From an uncultured Thalassotalea sp. (GTDB lineage: Bacteria; Pseudomonadota; Gammaproteobacteria; Enterobacterales; Alteromonadaceae): 64,000 nucleotides of DNA. Numbering within the stretch: position 1 is the first letter of the stretch; the number at the start of each line of letters is the position of its first letter. Location of the stretch: the NCBI GenBank assembly GCA_947502355.1, contig CANMZP010000017.1:1-64000 (forward strand). Direction: 5' to 3'. Positions 43,894-54,139 of this stretch are shown here, piece after piece. A program made the translations under genes and the position numbers. Under the pieces are notes generated by a model. That model was given only the letters and a program-made list of their open reading frames with translations, made no database searches and was not told the DNA's origin.

Positions 43894-44818
43894 TATTTAC
43901 TTCAAGCGTTTCCTTAAGGCCATCCATGAGCGAGTATTTAGGTTGCCATCCAAGCTCTTTTTTTATAATTGAATTATCTACTTCTAAAGAAGAAAACAAT
44001 GAGTCTTGCAACTTTTTGCCGTTCTTAAACTTAAATATAAACCGCCAAAAGCTAATGGGTAAAGAAAATAATCTCAACTTTCGTTTTGCTGCATTTGCAC
44101 AAAGTAATAACAGTTTGGCCGTAGAAACCGATAAATCATCAGATATTAACCATTGTCTGTTTATCATATCAGTGTTTTGTAAGCTAAATAGAATGAAATC
44201 GGTTAAATTTTTAATATAAAGCAAACTTCTTCTGTTGTTTGAAAAGTTCGCAAATGGTAAAGGGGACCCTTTTTGAATAATCCTTTGTAAAGCAGCAAAG
44301 TTTCCTTTATTTCCTTTACCGTAAACTAGCGGAAGTCTGATAATGACAATTTGTAACCCTGTTTCTTGAGATATTTCCTTTAACCCCAATTCAGCTTGCA
44401 TTTTTGAATCAGCGTAATTAGTTTGAGGATTATAATCTGACAAGCTCGTAAAGGGCTTGTCAATGTTAGATACTTCTCCATGCACCTTGACACTACTGAT
44501 AAAGATAAATTTTTTAACGCCAGCAGCTACAGCTTGCCGAGCCAAATTAAGTGTTGCGGCTACATTAACCTCATAAAGCTTTCTATTGTCTGCTATAGGG
44601 CCGGGAATCGCCGCACAATGAATAACGGTTGTTGGTGTATTATTTTGAAAATCAAAGCGGGTGTGAGCATCAAGAGTATCTACTTTCAGCTCGAAAAGCG
44701 CTTTAGCCTTTATACGGGTCTTACTACGAGCAATGCTTAAAACAGAATGTCCATTTGCCAATAACGCTTGTACTATATACTTGCCCACAAAGCCATTGCT
44801 ACCAGTAACTGCTATCAA
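43886..44818 (-). CDS. NAD-dependent 4-reductase/epimerase (WbpV-like)
   Basis: A 310-aa extended SDR. It has the cofactor loop TGSNGFVGKYI, the Ser-Tyr-Lys set in FISSVKVHG and NYADSKMQAE, and RLPLVYGKG. Members of this branch reduce UDP-4-keto-6-deoxy-GlcNAc to UDP-QuiNAc or UDP-FucNAc beside a WbpM-type dehydratase. It overlaps the neighbours on both sides by 4 and 8 bp, so all three are one translation-coupled block. The product sugar is not decided by sequence. Confidence 0.82.
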   Translation of the reverse strand: MIAVTGSNGFVGKYIVQALLANGHSVLSIARSKTRIKAKALFELKVDTLDAHTRFDFQNNTPTTVIHCAAIPGPIADNRKLYEVNVAATLNLARQAVAAGVKKFIFISSVKVHGEVSNIDKPFTSLSDYNPQTNYADSKMQAELGLKEISQETGLQIVIIRLPLVYGKGNKGNFAALQRIIQKGSPLPFANFSNNRRSLLYIKNLTDFILFSLQNTDMINRQWLISDDLSVSTAKLLLLCANAAKRKLRLFSLPISFWRFIFKFKNGKKLQDSLFSSLEVDNSIIKKELGWQPKYSLMDGLKETLEVNNE

Positions 44819-45597
44819 ACCTTCCTTCCCTTAATCAGATGATAAAAACAAAATCTGAATAAAGACATCAAGTACCATCGAAAGTGTGTTGAAAAGATAT
44901 TTCTATTGTTAAATGCCCCCTTATGAACGGCCTTTATGTGTTTCAAAAAGTGAACTTTTTGCCCATAACATTGTTGAAACCGATAGCAAAAATCAACATC
45001 TTCGTAGTACATAAAAAAACGTTCATCAAATCCGTCAAGCCGTAAAAATGCTTCAGCCTTGATTAATAAAAATGAACCTGCAGCCCAGTCAACCTTAGCC
45101 TTGTCAATTAACTCAGCCTTGATATAAGGCTTTGTAACCGGCTGTAAACTAATCATTTTAAATAAGCTAAATATGGTAGGAAAATACCGAACAGAATCAT
45201 CTGAACGTGTAAATTGATTATCCTTATACAAGTCAATCGACCATAGCATTTCGTTATGACAATTGATTTGTTCATACATGCTACAAATCATCTGACTTGA
45301 TATTTGCACATCGGGATTCATTAGCAGAAACAAGTCATTTCCCCTAAGACCAAGATGCTTCTGGCAATGTTTAAACACCAGATTATTATTTTGACCAAAA
45401 CCTGAATTTGGATTGTCATCTAGATAAATTAAATCATGCTCTTTACAGAAATCCTCTAATAATAAGTTTTGACAATTATCTTTTATCACAACCGTTGCAA
45501 AATCCAACTTTGAAATTTGTATTATGTCTTTATTATCCAAAATAAGAGCTTCATGGTTGTGGGATACGACAGAAATAAATAAACGTGGTGCATCCAT
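44815..45597 (-). CDS. Family 2 glycosyltransferase (WbbL-like)
   Basis: A 260-aa GT-A enzyme with SVVSHNHEALI at the start, the DDNPNSGFGQNNN loop, the metal-binding LMNPDVQI and the acceptor helix DERFFMYYEDVDFCYR. The pattern matches rhamnosyl/hexosyltransferases such as WbbL that build O-antigen. dTDP-rhamnose is made by the nearby rmlBADC genes. Donor assignment is inferred. Confidence 0.85.
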   Translation of the reverse strand: MDAPRLFISVVSHNHEALILDNKDIIQISKLDFATVVIKDNCQNLLLEDFCKEHDLIYLDDNPNSGFGQNNNLVFKHCQKHLGLRGNDLFLLMNPDVQISSQMICSMYEQINCHNEMLWSIDLYKDNQFTRSDDSVRYFPTIFSLFKMISLQPVTKPYIKAELIDKAKVDWAAGSFLLIKAEAFLRLDGFDERFFMYYEDVDFCYRFQQCYGQKVHFLKHIKAVHKGAFNNRNIFSTHFRWYLMSLFRFCFYHLIKGRKV

Positions 45598-45644
45598 TTA
45601 TGAACCCAATACTTTTATAAAATCGAATAAAATTTCCATAATTA

Positions 45645-46517
45645 TCAATCTATTTTCCCTAATTTATTTGTTAAAGCACACTTTATTCCCTTGAACATAT
45701 ACTTCGCCCTTTCCTTACCTTGGGGTAAATAGCACTGAATGATAAACCTTATAGGGAGAAAAAATAATAACCCACATTTATATTTAAAACTAAAATGGGG
45801 CAACTTAAGTGCCAAAATGAAATTTCTGAAGATATATGCTAGGCGAAATGGAGAATGCATAAGCACCGTAATCCCCATAGGAAGGCTAACATCTTTACTA
45901 CCTATATTGTGTTCCATCTGAATATTTCGCGTCATAATTACCTTATATCCTAAGTACCTTGCTCGAAAACACCATTCAGTATCTAAAAAATCTATAAACC
46001 ATTCTGATTTATTTAACCCAACCCGAAGAAAAATGCTGGCGGGAAAAAGAGTTCCTGTTGATATTAATGATTTAACTAAGAAATTATTTTTTTCCAACGC
46101 TATAGAATCTTTAAAAAACTTCTCATAAACAATGCCATTCCTTTCATTTACTACTGTAGGACCTATACAGGCTATTTTATTGTAATCAAGCATTAACCCA
46201 TTGTATTCACCAATAAGCTTAGCTATGAAATTTTCAGGAATTACAGTGTCTTGATCGAAGGTAATAATAAAATCAACTGATTGCTTTAAAGACTCAATGA
46301 TTCCAATATTTTGAGCATATGCTATTCCTTCATTTTCAGGCAAAGCTTGAAGTTGAACATTAGACGGAAAGTTAGAGCCTTCAAGCCAACCTTTATCTTC
46401 CGTATTATCTATAAGAAATACAATGTCGCTTTGCTCAGCGATGCGTATAATATTTTCATAAAAAGTTGACACATCAGGGTGATATGTAACAACAATAGAT
46501 GAAGTCTTTTGGCTCAT
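45645..46517 (-). CDS. Family 2 glycosyltransferase (rhamnosyltransferase-like)
   Basis: A 290-aa GT2 starting SSIVVTYHPDVSTFYENI. It shows LIDNTEDKGW, the metal-binding FDQDTVIP, and FIDFLDTEWCFRARYLGYKV. This is the RfbF/RhlC-like rhamnosyltransferase pattern. It lies among other glycosyltransferases in one minus-strand operon. Donor and linkage are not determined. Confidence 0.85.
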   Translation of the reverse strand: MSQKTSSIVVTYHPDVSTFYENIIRIAEQSDIVFLIDNTEDKGWLEGSNFPSNVQLQALPENEGIAYAQNIGIIESLKQSVDFIITFDQDTVIPENFIAKLIGEYNGLMLDYNKIACIGPTVVNERNGIVYEKFFKDSIALEKNNFLVKSLISTGTLFPASIFLRVGLNKSEWFIDFLDTEWCFRARYLGYKVIMTRNIQMEHNIGSKDVSLPMGITVLMHSPFRLAYIFRNFILALKLPHFSFKYKCGLLFFLPIRFIIQCYLPQGKERAKYMFKGIKCALTNKLGKID

Positions 46518-46597
46518 AAACGCCCTTTTAAATTTATTTAGTGCTGATGAATAATTTTTTTATAAACTTTATTTTTAATCTATGAAATTGTCTAGAA

Positions 46598-47497
46598 TCA
46601 TAAAGCATGAAATTTGTTGATAATTCCTTTAATAAAAAACTTTACCAATGCATAAAAACATTGCTCCGGGTAGCTTAAAAGCTTTATAAGGTTGGGAGAT
46701 GCCTCTGAATTAATAATAATTAAAAACTTCAAATACCTCTGCTGACGAAAACTAAGGATTTCCAGAGATAATACCTCTCGGTATACTTTAATAAAGTCCT
46801 TCTTTAATTCAAGGGAAACCTTATGAGGAGCGCTAATCCCTTCAGAACCATATTTTATTACTTTGTTATTATAAAAATGGATACCAATGTCATTTAATAA
46901 TGCTTTGATATAAAAGGGATAATCCTCTAACAACTGATATTTCTCATCAAACATCCCTATTTTTGAAAAGACATCACGATTATAATAAGTAGAAGCTCCT
47001 GAAATTATATTTCCTTTATGAGATATCCATTTTAGTAGTCTCGATTTTGATTTAAACAAGTGCCTTTGCCTTTTTAAAGGAAGCTCTTTTAATTCTGTAT
47101 TGTTTTGAATTGGCATTCGAATTCCAGTTATAATTAACGCATCGGTTAATTCAAACTCTCGAACAATACTACTAACAACATTTTCATCATAAAATTCATC
47201 ATCTGCAGAAAGTGGAATAATAATTTCACCACTAGAGTAAAAAATAGCTTTATTGAAAGACTTTACCGTACCGATATTCTCAATGTTCAAAATAATTTTG
47301 GTTTGAAATGGAGTGTCGTCTAAAAGATATTTTACTTCATCATATTCAAAGTTTTTTGAGCAATCATCCAAAACTATGTATTCAACAAAAATATTTTCAG
47401 ATATTTTTTGATTCTTAACACTCGTAATAGCTTTTTCAAGTAAATCACCATTATTATAAGTCAATGTTATTATTGATATTTTTTTTATTTCATTCAT
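46598..47497 (-). CDS. Family 2 glycosyltransferase
   Basis: A 299-aa GT2 with ISIITLTYNNGDLLEKAI, VLDDCSKN, the acidic motif PLSADDEFYD and a KIGMFDEKYQLLEDYPFY acceptor region. It is part of the same minus-strand run. Donor unknown. Base composition of this and the next two genes looks more A+T rich than the his region. Confidence 0.85.
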   Translation of the reverse strand: MNEIKKISIITLTYNNGDLLEKAITSVKNQKISENIFVEYIVLDDCSKNFEYDEVKYLLDDTPFQTKIILNIENIGTVKSFNKAIFYSSGEIIIPLSADDEFYDENVVSSIVREFELTDALIITGIRMPIQNNTELKELPLKRQRHLFKSKSRLLKWISHKGNIISGASTYYNRDVFSKIGMFDEKYQLLEDYPFYIKALLNDIGIHFYNNKVIKYGSEGISAPHKVSLELKKDFIKVYREVLSLEILSFRQQRYLKFLIIINSEASPNLIKLLSYPEQCFYALVKFFIKGIINKFHAL

Positions 47498-47554
47498 ACA
47501 GAGTTAAATTCGCCTTTCCTCTGGGGAGCTTGCCTTTTAGAAGATATTATAATT

Positions 47555-48823
47555 TTATAATTTTGATGATTCAAACCCATCACCTTTATGAGCAGAATTA
47601 TTACCTAATAACCTTTTCAGATTCCTACCTAATAATTCGATGTCTACAAGATAATTGTCATGAATAGAAGTGCTATTTTCTGAGGCTGTGTTGAAAAATG
47701 TTAACTCTACACCTGAAAATTTTGCTAAAGATGAGAATGCAGGAAAATCTTTTATTGATTCTGGTAACCATGTTAGAGCTTTACATCTTTTATTACAAAA
47801 AATGAGATTTGTCCAAGCAGCACCACTTGGCCCGATAAGAACTTTTGCATGTTTAAAGAGGAATATTTGCTGAGCAACATCATGTTCTTCCATATAAACA
47901 ACAGTGAAATCGTGTTTTTTTAAATAGGTTATTACTTCATCTTGATTATATCCCCTTGAGCTACTTTCTTTTCTAGCTAAAAAAACTCTTTCCGTGTAAA
48001 AAAAATGCTCTTTGTTTAATGAGATGGCGCTTGCCATCCTAGTACGAATATACTCCAAAGACTCATATCTCAAATGTAATATATTCGTAGTAAGCCCTAC
48101 TTCCCTTTCATTAAACAAAATATTATTTATTGGTGTTACATGGTAAAGGCATCCGACCTGCAAACTGAAGTAGCGAGAAATATAAATTAAAGTAACTTTT
48201 TGATCGCCTAAAACGCTATCTAACAGGAATTTAAGGTTTTGATTGGCTTTTAGTATTTCTGGAACAAGTAATTTCACCCCCTTTTTATGTAAGCCCATTT
48301 CGATGTAGAACCTTAATTTCGGGATTATTTCAATTAACCAATGATAATAGTTCCAAGATCCATTCCCACCCAAAAAAAATCCTTCATCTATGAAGTTTAA
48401 ATTTTTCAATTGGGCAAGGGCACAGTCATTATCATGGGTGAGTACCCCACCAGAGTCATACAAGGCATTATTGTTTTCTACATTACAAAAACGTTCTATG
48501 TATATATCCTTGTCCTTAATAAAACTGGAACTACAACCAGATACAATAAAATCATTTAATTCAACTATTTGAACTTCTGGAGCATTAATTTCAATAAAAT
48601 CATTCCATTTAAACCCTTCGTAAACAGGAAGAAAAATTTTAGTTTTTACTTGATCCATTAATTTACATTTCTTAGAGCTATACAAGTCCAGGTACTTAAC
48701 ACTTTTCTTGGTTATAGTATTCCGTCCGAAAAGGAAAAAATTAATAAAGTTTAATATCAAGTTTAACTGGGTTTTATTTGTAGTCTTTTTCAGTTTTTTT
48801 ACAATCAACGATTTTAGCATCAT
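47555..48823 (-). CDS. Family 61 glycosyltransferase
   Basis: A 422-aa enzyme of the DUF563/GT61 family. The central GGNGSWNYYHWLIEIIPKL and the late KVLIGPSGAAWTNLIFCNK motifs are diagnostic. Bacterial members are encoded in polysaccharide loci and are uncharacterised for donor. It lies between the GT2 gene and the flippase. Confidence 0.85.
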   Translation of the reverse strand: MMLKSLIVKKLKKTTNKTQLNLILNFINFFLFGRNTITKKSVKYLDLYSSKKCKLMDQVKTKIFLPVYEGFKWNDFIEINAPEVQIVELNDFIVSGCSSSFIKDKDIYIERFCNVENNNALYDSGGVLTHDNDCALAQLKNLNFIDEGFFLGGNGSWNYYHWLIEIIPKLRFYIEMGLHKKGVKLLVPEILKANQNLKFLLDSVLGDQKVTLIYISRYFSLQVGCLYHVTPINNILFNEREVGLTTNILHLRYESLEYIRTRMASAISLNKEHFFYTERVFLARKESSSRGYNQDEVITYLKKHDFTVVYMEEHDVAQQIFLFKHAKVLIGPSGAAWTNLIFCNKRCKALTWLPESIKDFPAFSSLAKFSGVELTFFNTASENSTSIHDNYLVDIELLGRNLKRLLGNNSAHKGDGFESSKL

Positions 48824-48845
48824 TTTAAATTACCAATTTTTTTGT

Positions 48846-50291
48846 TCATCCCTTCAAGTTTTTAAATTTAGTTAAAATTGAATATACATTTTCTGTAAAA
48901 ATTTTAATACGAAAAAAATGACAGCAAGCAATATAAATCCCTATGCCTGAAATAATTTTTACGAGCATTTGTATTATGAGGTTGTCGAAATGAATCAATG
49001 ATATTACCGAATACATTATTATTGATATTACAGCAAAAGGGATTAAGCTTTTTAACTGATACTTTACAGTAAAACCTAACAGCTTACTTGGATAATATGC
49101 ATAGACGAAAAAAGAAATGAAAGAAGTTAATAAAAAAGCATAAGCTACAGGAATAATTCCGTATGGTATTGCAAGGTATAATATTAATATACTTACAGGC
49201 AATGTATATAATTCAGCCTTCAAAAACAAATCTGACCGACCTTTAACATTTAACATATTTAAATTAAAGGCACTAAAAACATTAATTAATTTGCTAAAAG
49301 AAAAAATAGTTATTAGAGGTATGATTGGTTCCCACTTCTCACCTAAGAACACTAAAACAAATTCTTTAGATATAGCTGCGATACCAACAAAAAAAGGAAA
49401 TGAAATTAACATTATACCTTCCATGATTATTTTTAAAGCACTAGTAAAACGTACCCGGTCTTCCTTTATAGAAGCCAAAACAGGATAAGTAACCCCATGA
49501 AAAATAGAAGAGAGAGCTAGATATAATACATTAATATAGTTATAACCTTGTTGATAATAACCAATTTGGGTTGAACTGTGAAAGCGACCGATGAAAACAA
49601 AATACAGATTCTGAACAAATCCAGATATAAGCCCGGCAATTGTCAAATTGGCACCAAATGTAAACATTTCTTTAAACGACTTCATTGAAAACACTAATTT
49701 TGGTTGCCATTTCGAAAAGAAAAAAAATAGTACTGTAAGTGTTAGAGATCTGGAAAGATTTAACCCTACTAATGCCCAATAACCCAAACTTTGATTAGCC
49801 ATCACAATAGCAACTAAGCTACTAATGATCATTGCTGTTGTATTAATTAGAGCTTGACTCTTAAAATCAATTGCTATGAAGAATTTTGTTCTAGGAACTA
49901 TTGCTGTAGCATTAATAAGAATTACTGCAAATAATACTCTTGATAAATCTATCAATTCAGGATGGTTAAAAAATTTTGCGATGAAAGGAGCTAAAAAGTA
50001 CATAACACTGTACAAAATAATTGAGAAAATTATGTTTATGTAAAAAACAGTATTAAAATCATATTCTGTAACTTTTGCACTTTTTTGTATTAATGCTTGC
50101 ATAAACCCAGTATCAATCAACGACTGTGAAATTGCTAAAAAAATAGCAAGCATTGCAATTAAGCCAAAATCAGCAGGCGAAAGTAATCTAGATAAATAGA
50201 CTAAAAGAATAAAATTAATAACTTGGTTTAATAGCTTATCTAATAAACTCCAACTGATACCTTTAAGGGTTTTATTTTTTAGTGTTTCCAT
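48846..50291 (-). CDS. wzx: Wzx-type polysaccharide flippase (MOP superfamily)
   Basis: A 481-aa protein with about 12-14 transmembrane helices, starting METLKNKTLKGISWSLLDKLLNQ with a LSPADFGLIAMLAIF segment. This is the Polysacc_synt_3/WzxC family pattern. It moves the undecaprenyl-linked repeat unit across the inner membrane. No Wzy polymerase is encoded beside it. Confidence 0.87.
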   Translation of the reverse strand: METLKNKTLKGISWSLLDKLLNQVINFILLVYLSRLLSPADFGLIAMLAIFLAISQSLIDTGFMQALIQKSAKVTEYDFNTVFYINIIFSIILYSVMYFLAPFIAKFFNHPELIDLSRVLFAVILINATAIVPRTKFFIAIDFKSQALINTTAMIISSLVAIVMANQSLGYWALVGLNLSRSLTLTVLFFFFSKWQPKLVFSMKSFKEMFTFGANLTIAGLISGFVQNLYFVFIGRFHSSTQIGYYQQGYNYINVLYLALSSIFHGVTYPVLASIKEDRVRFTSALKIIMEGIMLISFPFFVGIAAISKEFVLVFLGEKWEPIIPLITIFSFSKLINVFSAFNLNMLNVKGRSDLFLKAELYTLPVSILILYLAIPYGIIPVAYAFLLTSFISFFVYAYYPSKLLGFTVKYQLKSLIPFAVISIIMYSVISLIHFDNLIIQMLVKIISGIGIYIACCHFFRIKIFTENVYSILTKFKNLKG

Positions 50292-50522
50292 CTATAAGGT
50301 CACTTTAAAGCAGATTATACATTTGTCTATAGGCAATGACTAAAATAGCTTACTCTTTATATTCCTCAATACCTTATAAAAACATTTGATTATTTGTACA
50401 GTTCAACAAAATTATGTCTAATAATGAAATTAGAGTTAAGATTGTCAGGTACTCTATTTTGTTTGTGAGTTCATCTAGAAAACCATAGTTAATGTTAATT
50501 TGATAACATCTTGAAAAGCTTT

Positions 50523-51626
50523 CTACCCATGAAAATTATTAACAAGGGTAATTATTTTATTTTGCTGTTCAAGGCTCATGTATGGATATAATGGTAATGA
50601 TATAACCTTGTCATGAATTTTCTCAGAAATATGAAATGTTCTTGCTTTCCACTCTTGATAAGCTAGTTGATTATGAGGTGCAATGGGATAATGAATTAAG
50701 GTTTGAACACTATTTGAATTCATATAATTAAGTAAAGATTCTCGATGAGAAGTTTTAAGAACAAATAAGTGCCATACATGCGCGCTGAAATTGTCTACAC
50801 ATGGCAACTCTATTAATTGATTTTCAATTTCATTTAGATATTTGCTAGCAATATTTTGACGATCTTTTATTTCCCTATTTAAGTACCCCAATTTAACCCT
50901 TAACATTGCTGCTTGCATTTCATCTAAACGACTATTAATACCTTTATATTTATTTTTATACTTTTCATGGGAGCCATAATTACGTAAAGCTTCAATTATT
51001 TGGACTAACTCAGGATCATTAGTTGTTACTGCGCCACCATCCCCCAATGCACCTAGGTTTTTACCCGGATAAAAACTAAATCCCGCGGCATCACCCAACG
51101 AGCCAACTTTACGTCCTTTATAACAAGCCCCATGTGCTTGAGCACAATCCTCTATAACTTTTAAATTATGCTGTTTGGCAATTAAGTTAATCTCATCCAT
51201 TCCGGTTACTTGCCCATATAAATGAACAGTTAAAATCGCTTTTGTTTTTTCCGTAATGGATGCTTCAATTAATTTAGGGTTTAAATTAAACGTATCAATA
51301 TTCGGCTCCACCAAAACAGGAACCAATCCATTTTCAGAAATGGCTAAGATGGATGCAATATAAGTATTTGAAGGAACAATAACTTCATCGCCTTTTTGCA
51401 TTATACCCATTTCTAAATAAGCCCTTAATATTAAGGTTAAGGCATCTAAACCATTTGCAACGCCCAAGCAATAATTAGTATTGCAGTACTGTGCAAATTC
51501 ATTTTCAAAGGCTTTTACTTCTTGTCCTAATATGTAAAAACCAGAGTCAATAACTCTGGCACAGGCTTCTTTTAGCTCTTCTTGATACTGTTCATTTATT
51601 TTTTTTAAATCTAGAAACTTGATCAT
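50523..51626 (-). CDS. dTDP-3-keto-6-deoxyhexose 3-aminotransferase (FdtB/QdtB-like)
   Basis: A 367-aa DegT/DnrJ/EryC1 PLP enzyme. The cofactor-binding region [42 protein letters not shown] carries the Schiff-base Lys in PGKN. It aminates the 3-keto sugar produced by the FdtA-like isomerase encoded two genes upstream. It follows the acyltransferase by 55 bp on the same strand. The sugar (Fuc3N or Qui3N) is not decided by this gene. Confidence 0.88.
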   Translation of the reverse strand: MIKFLDLKKINEQYQEELKEACARVIDSGFYILGQEVKAFENEFAQYCNTNYCLGVANGLDALTLILRAYLEMGIMQKGDEVIVPSNTYIASILAISENGLVPVLVEPNIDTFNLNPKLIEASITEKTKAILTVHLYGQVTGMDEINLIAKQHNLKVIEDCAQAHGACYKGRKVGSLGDAAGFSFYPGKNLGALGDGGAVTTNDPELVQIIEALRNYGSHEKYKNKYKGINSRLDEMQAAMLRVKLGYLNREIKDRQNIASKYLNEIENQLIELPCVDNFSAHVWHLFVLKTSHRESLLNYMNSNSVQTLIHYPIAPHNQLAYQEWKARTFHISEKIHDKVISLPLYPYMSLEQQNKIITLVNNFHG

Positions 51627-51681
51627 TTTTTATATATTTTTCATTTAATAATACTGAGTACATGGATGAGATTTTTAAATT

Positions 51682-52425
51682 TTAAATTTTAAATTCAGCT
51701 AACCACCTTTCGACTATTTCAGTTGGATAGCCTCTAGCAAAATGACGACGCCATGGATAGGCACTTTTTTCCAAGTTTTCTGTTAATTTTATTTTTGAAG
51801 TTTCACATATAAATTTGGCTGGTGTGCCTGCATAAACAGCGTTTTCTAATGTATCTCCTTTGAGACAAGAGTGTGCAGCTACAAGCACACCTTTGCGAAT
51901 GGAGGCTCCGGGAAGAAGGACACTCATGGTAGCTATTACTGCATAATCTTCAATTTTCACTCCAATTAAGGTATCGCTTGGAGGGTGAGGATCATTGGTT
52001 AATACCACATAAGGAAATATCCAAACAAAGCTCCCTACTTTACTTTTCTGACCTATGTGTACGTTAGAATGCAATCTTACATAATCACCAAAACGACAAT
52101 GGCCTTGAATATCACTCAAAGTACCGATTTGTAAATTTTTTCCGCCAAAAGTTTTCTCCCTTACCGTAACTCTATGACCTGTAACCAATTCTTCACCAAA
52201 GTGAGACGAAGAATAAAAGATACTGTGAGAACGAATAAGTGAATTTTTTGATATTACTAATGGGGAATCATCTGATAACGTATTTTCTACACCTAATTCA
52301 CAATATCCCTCGATCACGACATTGTCACCAATTTCTACATTGTCATAAATAGTTGTAAACTGACCAATTGAAACGTTTTCACCAATTTTTGCTTTTGGTG
52401 AAATAATTGCTGTACTATGAATCAT
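51682..52425 (-). CDS. Left-handed beta-helix acyltransferase (probable sugar N-acetyltransferase)
   Basis: A 247-aa hexapeptide-repeat protein: IGENVSIGQFTTIYDNVEIGDNVVIEG, a central VRLHSNVHIGQKSKVGS, and VYAGTPAKFI at the end of the helix. By context it would acetylate the 3-amino sugar, as QdtC or FdtC do; the length fits QdtC better than the shorter FdtC. It overlaps the isomerase gene by 11 bp. Confidence 0.8.
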   Translation of the reverse strand: MIHSTAIISPKAKIGENVSIGQFTTIYDNVEIGDNVVIEGYCELGVENTLSDDSPLVISKNSLIRSHSIFYSSSHFGEELVTGHRVTVREKTFGGKNLQIGTLSDIQGHCRFGDYVRLHSNVHIGQKSKVGSFVWIFPYVVLTNDPHPPSDTLIGVKIEDYAVIATMSVLLPGASIRKGVLVAAHSCLKGDTLENAVYAGTPAKFICETSKIKLTENLEKSAYPWRRHFARGYPTEIVERWLAEFKI

Positions 52426-52819
52426 TAGCTACCCTTTTTAAAAACTCTTCGTAATCTCTAATGTAATCAGATTCATCATATAGAGAATCAGCAAGGATCA
52501 TAAGAACACAATCCTTTGTAAAATCAAACATCTCCCTCCATATAAATGAATCAATAAGAAGGCCTTTGGAAGGATCATCCAGTAAAACTTCAACCTTGTC
52601 ATTACCATCATCTAATAAAAATCGGCACGAACCTTTCATGGGTATTGCAAGCTGTTTCAGTTTTTTGTGAGCATGGAACCCTCTTGTTACTCCATGTTTC
52701 GTATCAAACATGTAATAAACCCGTTTTATTTTAAACGGAACATTTTCACCCTCTTCCAAAGCAATAAGTGATCCCCTACTATCTCCATGAGATTGTAATT
52801 CAATAAATTGGATTTCCAT
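52415..52819 (-). CDS. dTDP-4-keto-6-deoxyglucose 3,4-ketoisomerase (FdtA/QdtA-like)
   Basis: A 134-aa cupin isomerase with LQSHGDSRGSLIALEEG, the RGFHAHKKLKQ active-site strand and IDSFIWREMFDF. It converts the RmlB product into a 3-keto sugar. FdtA and QdtA differ in stereochemistry by few residues, so the final sugar is open. It is the first gene of the minus-strand operon and is divergent from rmlB. Confidence 0.87.
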   Translation of the reverse strand: MEIQFIELQSHGDSRGSLIALEEGENVPFKIKRVYYMFDTKHGVTRGFHAHKKLKQLAIPMKGSCRFLLDDGNDKVEVLLDDPSKGLLIDSFIWREMFDFTKDCVLMILADSLYDESDYIRDYEEFLKRVANDS

Positions 52820-53046
52820 TTTTCTTATTTATTATTTCTTATTTAAGTAATGTAACTAATGAATTGAAAAAAATTGCTAACCTTCTAATTTGCCTTTAAA
52901 TATTAGCAATAAAGTACTTAATCAATTTTTCATGGCTTTTAAACGGCAAATATAGATTTAAATACTAAAGAAGCTTTACTGATTTCTTTTCGTCTATTAT
53001 AAATGTACCTCAAAAAACCTTATTTACCTATTAGAAAAATTACATA
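52820..53046. promoter_or_regulatory. Divergent promoter region of the two polysaccharide operons
   Basis: The 227 bp between the divergent isomerase gene and rmlB are A+T rich and must hold the promoters of both operons. I saw no JUMPstart or ops element, and no consensus promoter convincing enough to place. Confidence 0.4.
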
Positions 53047-54117
53047 ATGAAAATTTTAATTACCGGCGGAGCTGGTTTTATAGGCTCAGCCCTAATAAGA
53101 CACATAATAAAAAACACAAACGATGAAGTTTGCAACCTAGATAAGCTAACTTATGCAGGTAATTTAAATTCTTTAATAGAAGCTAGTTCAAGTAAACGCT
53201 ACCAATTTGAACTTGCCGATATTTGTGATGCAAATAAATTAAATGAGATATTTGAATCATTTCAGCCTGATGTCATTATGCATTTAGCTGCTGAAAGCCA
53301 TGTAGATCGTTCTATAGATGGCCCCGACCAATTTATCAAAACCAATATATTAGGCACCTATACACTTTTAGAAGCTAGCTTAAAGTATTGGTTATCATTA
53401 CCGGTAGAACAAAAATCAAATTTTCGTTTTCATCATATATCCACCGATGAAGTGTATGGTGATTTAGAAATTACAGATGAACTTTTTACTGAAAAAACAC
53501 CCTATTCTCCAAGTTCGCCCTATTCAGCCTCAAAAGCCTCAAGTGATCATTTAGTAAGAGCATGGCACAAAACATTCAACTTACCTGTAGTGATAACAAA
53601 TTGCTCTAACAACTACGGCCCCTATCATTTTCCAGAAAAGCTGATCCCATTAACTATTTTAAATGCCATTCATGGAAAACCTTTGCCTGTTTATGGCAAT
53701 GGCATGCAAATAAGGGATTGGCTTTATGTAGAAGATCACGCCAAGGCACTTTATTTAGTAGCTAAAGAAGGAAGCATAGGGGAAACGTACAATATTGGTG
53801 GTCATAATGAAAAAACAAATATTGAAGTTGTTAAAACCATTTGTAAATGGTTAGATAAGCTAGTACCTGAAAAGTTAAATGGAAAAGAGAGTTTTCAAGA
53901 ACTCATTGAATTTGTAACCGATCGGCCAGGCCATGATCAACGATACGCCATAAATGCCCAAAAAATCGAAAGAGAACTGGGCTGGTTACCCGAAGAAACC
54001 TTTGAAACCGGCATAGAAAAAACTGTTCACTGGTACCTTAACAATCAACAATGGTGGCTAGATATTCTCGATGGCAGTTATGTAGACCAGCGATTAGGGC
54101 TTACTTCTGCCCGCTAA
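53047..54117 (+). CDS. rmlB: dTDP-glucose 4,6-dehydratase RmlB
   Basis: A 356-aa extended SDR. It has [14 protein letters not shown] at the start, [15 protein letters not shown], the catalytic [11 protein letters not shown] and the SYK Tyr in [13 protein letters not shown]. It makes dTDP-4-keto-6-deoxyglucose, the common precursor of rhamnose and of the 3-amino sugar. It is the first gene of rmlBADC, 22 bp before rmlA. Confidence 0.96.
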   Translation: MKILITGGAGFIGSALIRHIIKNTNDEVCNLDKLTYAGNLNSLIEASSSKRYQFELADICDANKLNEIFESFQPDVIMHLAAESHVDRSIDGPDQFIKTNILGTYTLLEASLKYWLSLPVEQKSNFRFHHISTDEVYGDLEITDELFTEKTPYSPSSPYSASKASSDHLVRAWHKTFNLPVVITNCSNNYGPYHFPEKLIPLTILNAIHGKPLPVYGNGMQIRDWLYVEDHAKALYLVAKEGSIGETYNIGGHNEKTNIEVVKTICKWLDKLVPEKLNGKESFQELIEFVTDRPGHDQRYAINAQKIERELGWLPEETFETGIEKTVHWYLNNQQWWLDILDGSYVDQRLGLTSAR

Positions 54118-54139
54118 CTTAAATTAAAGGAATGTATTA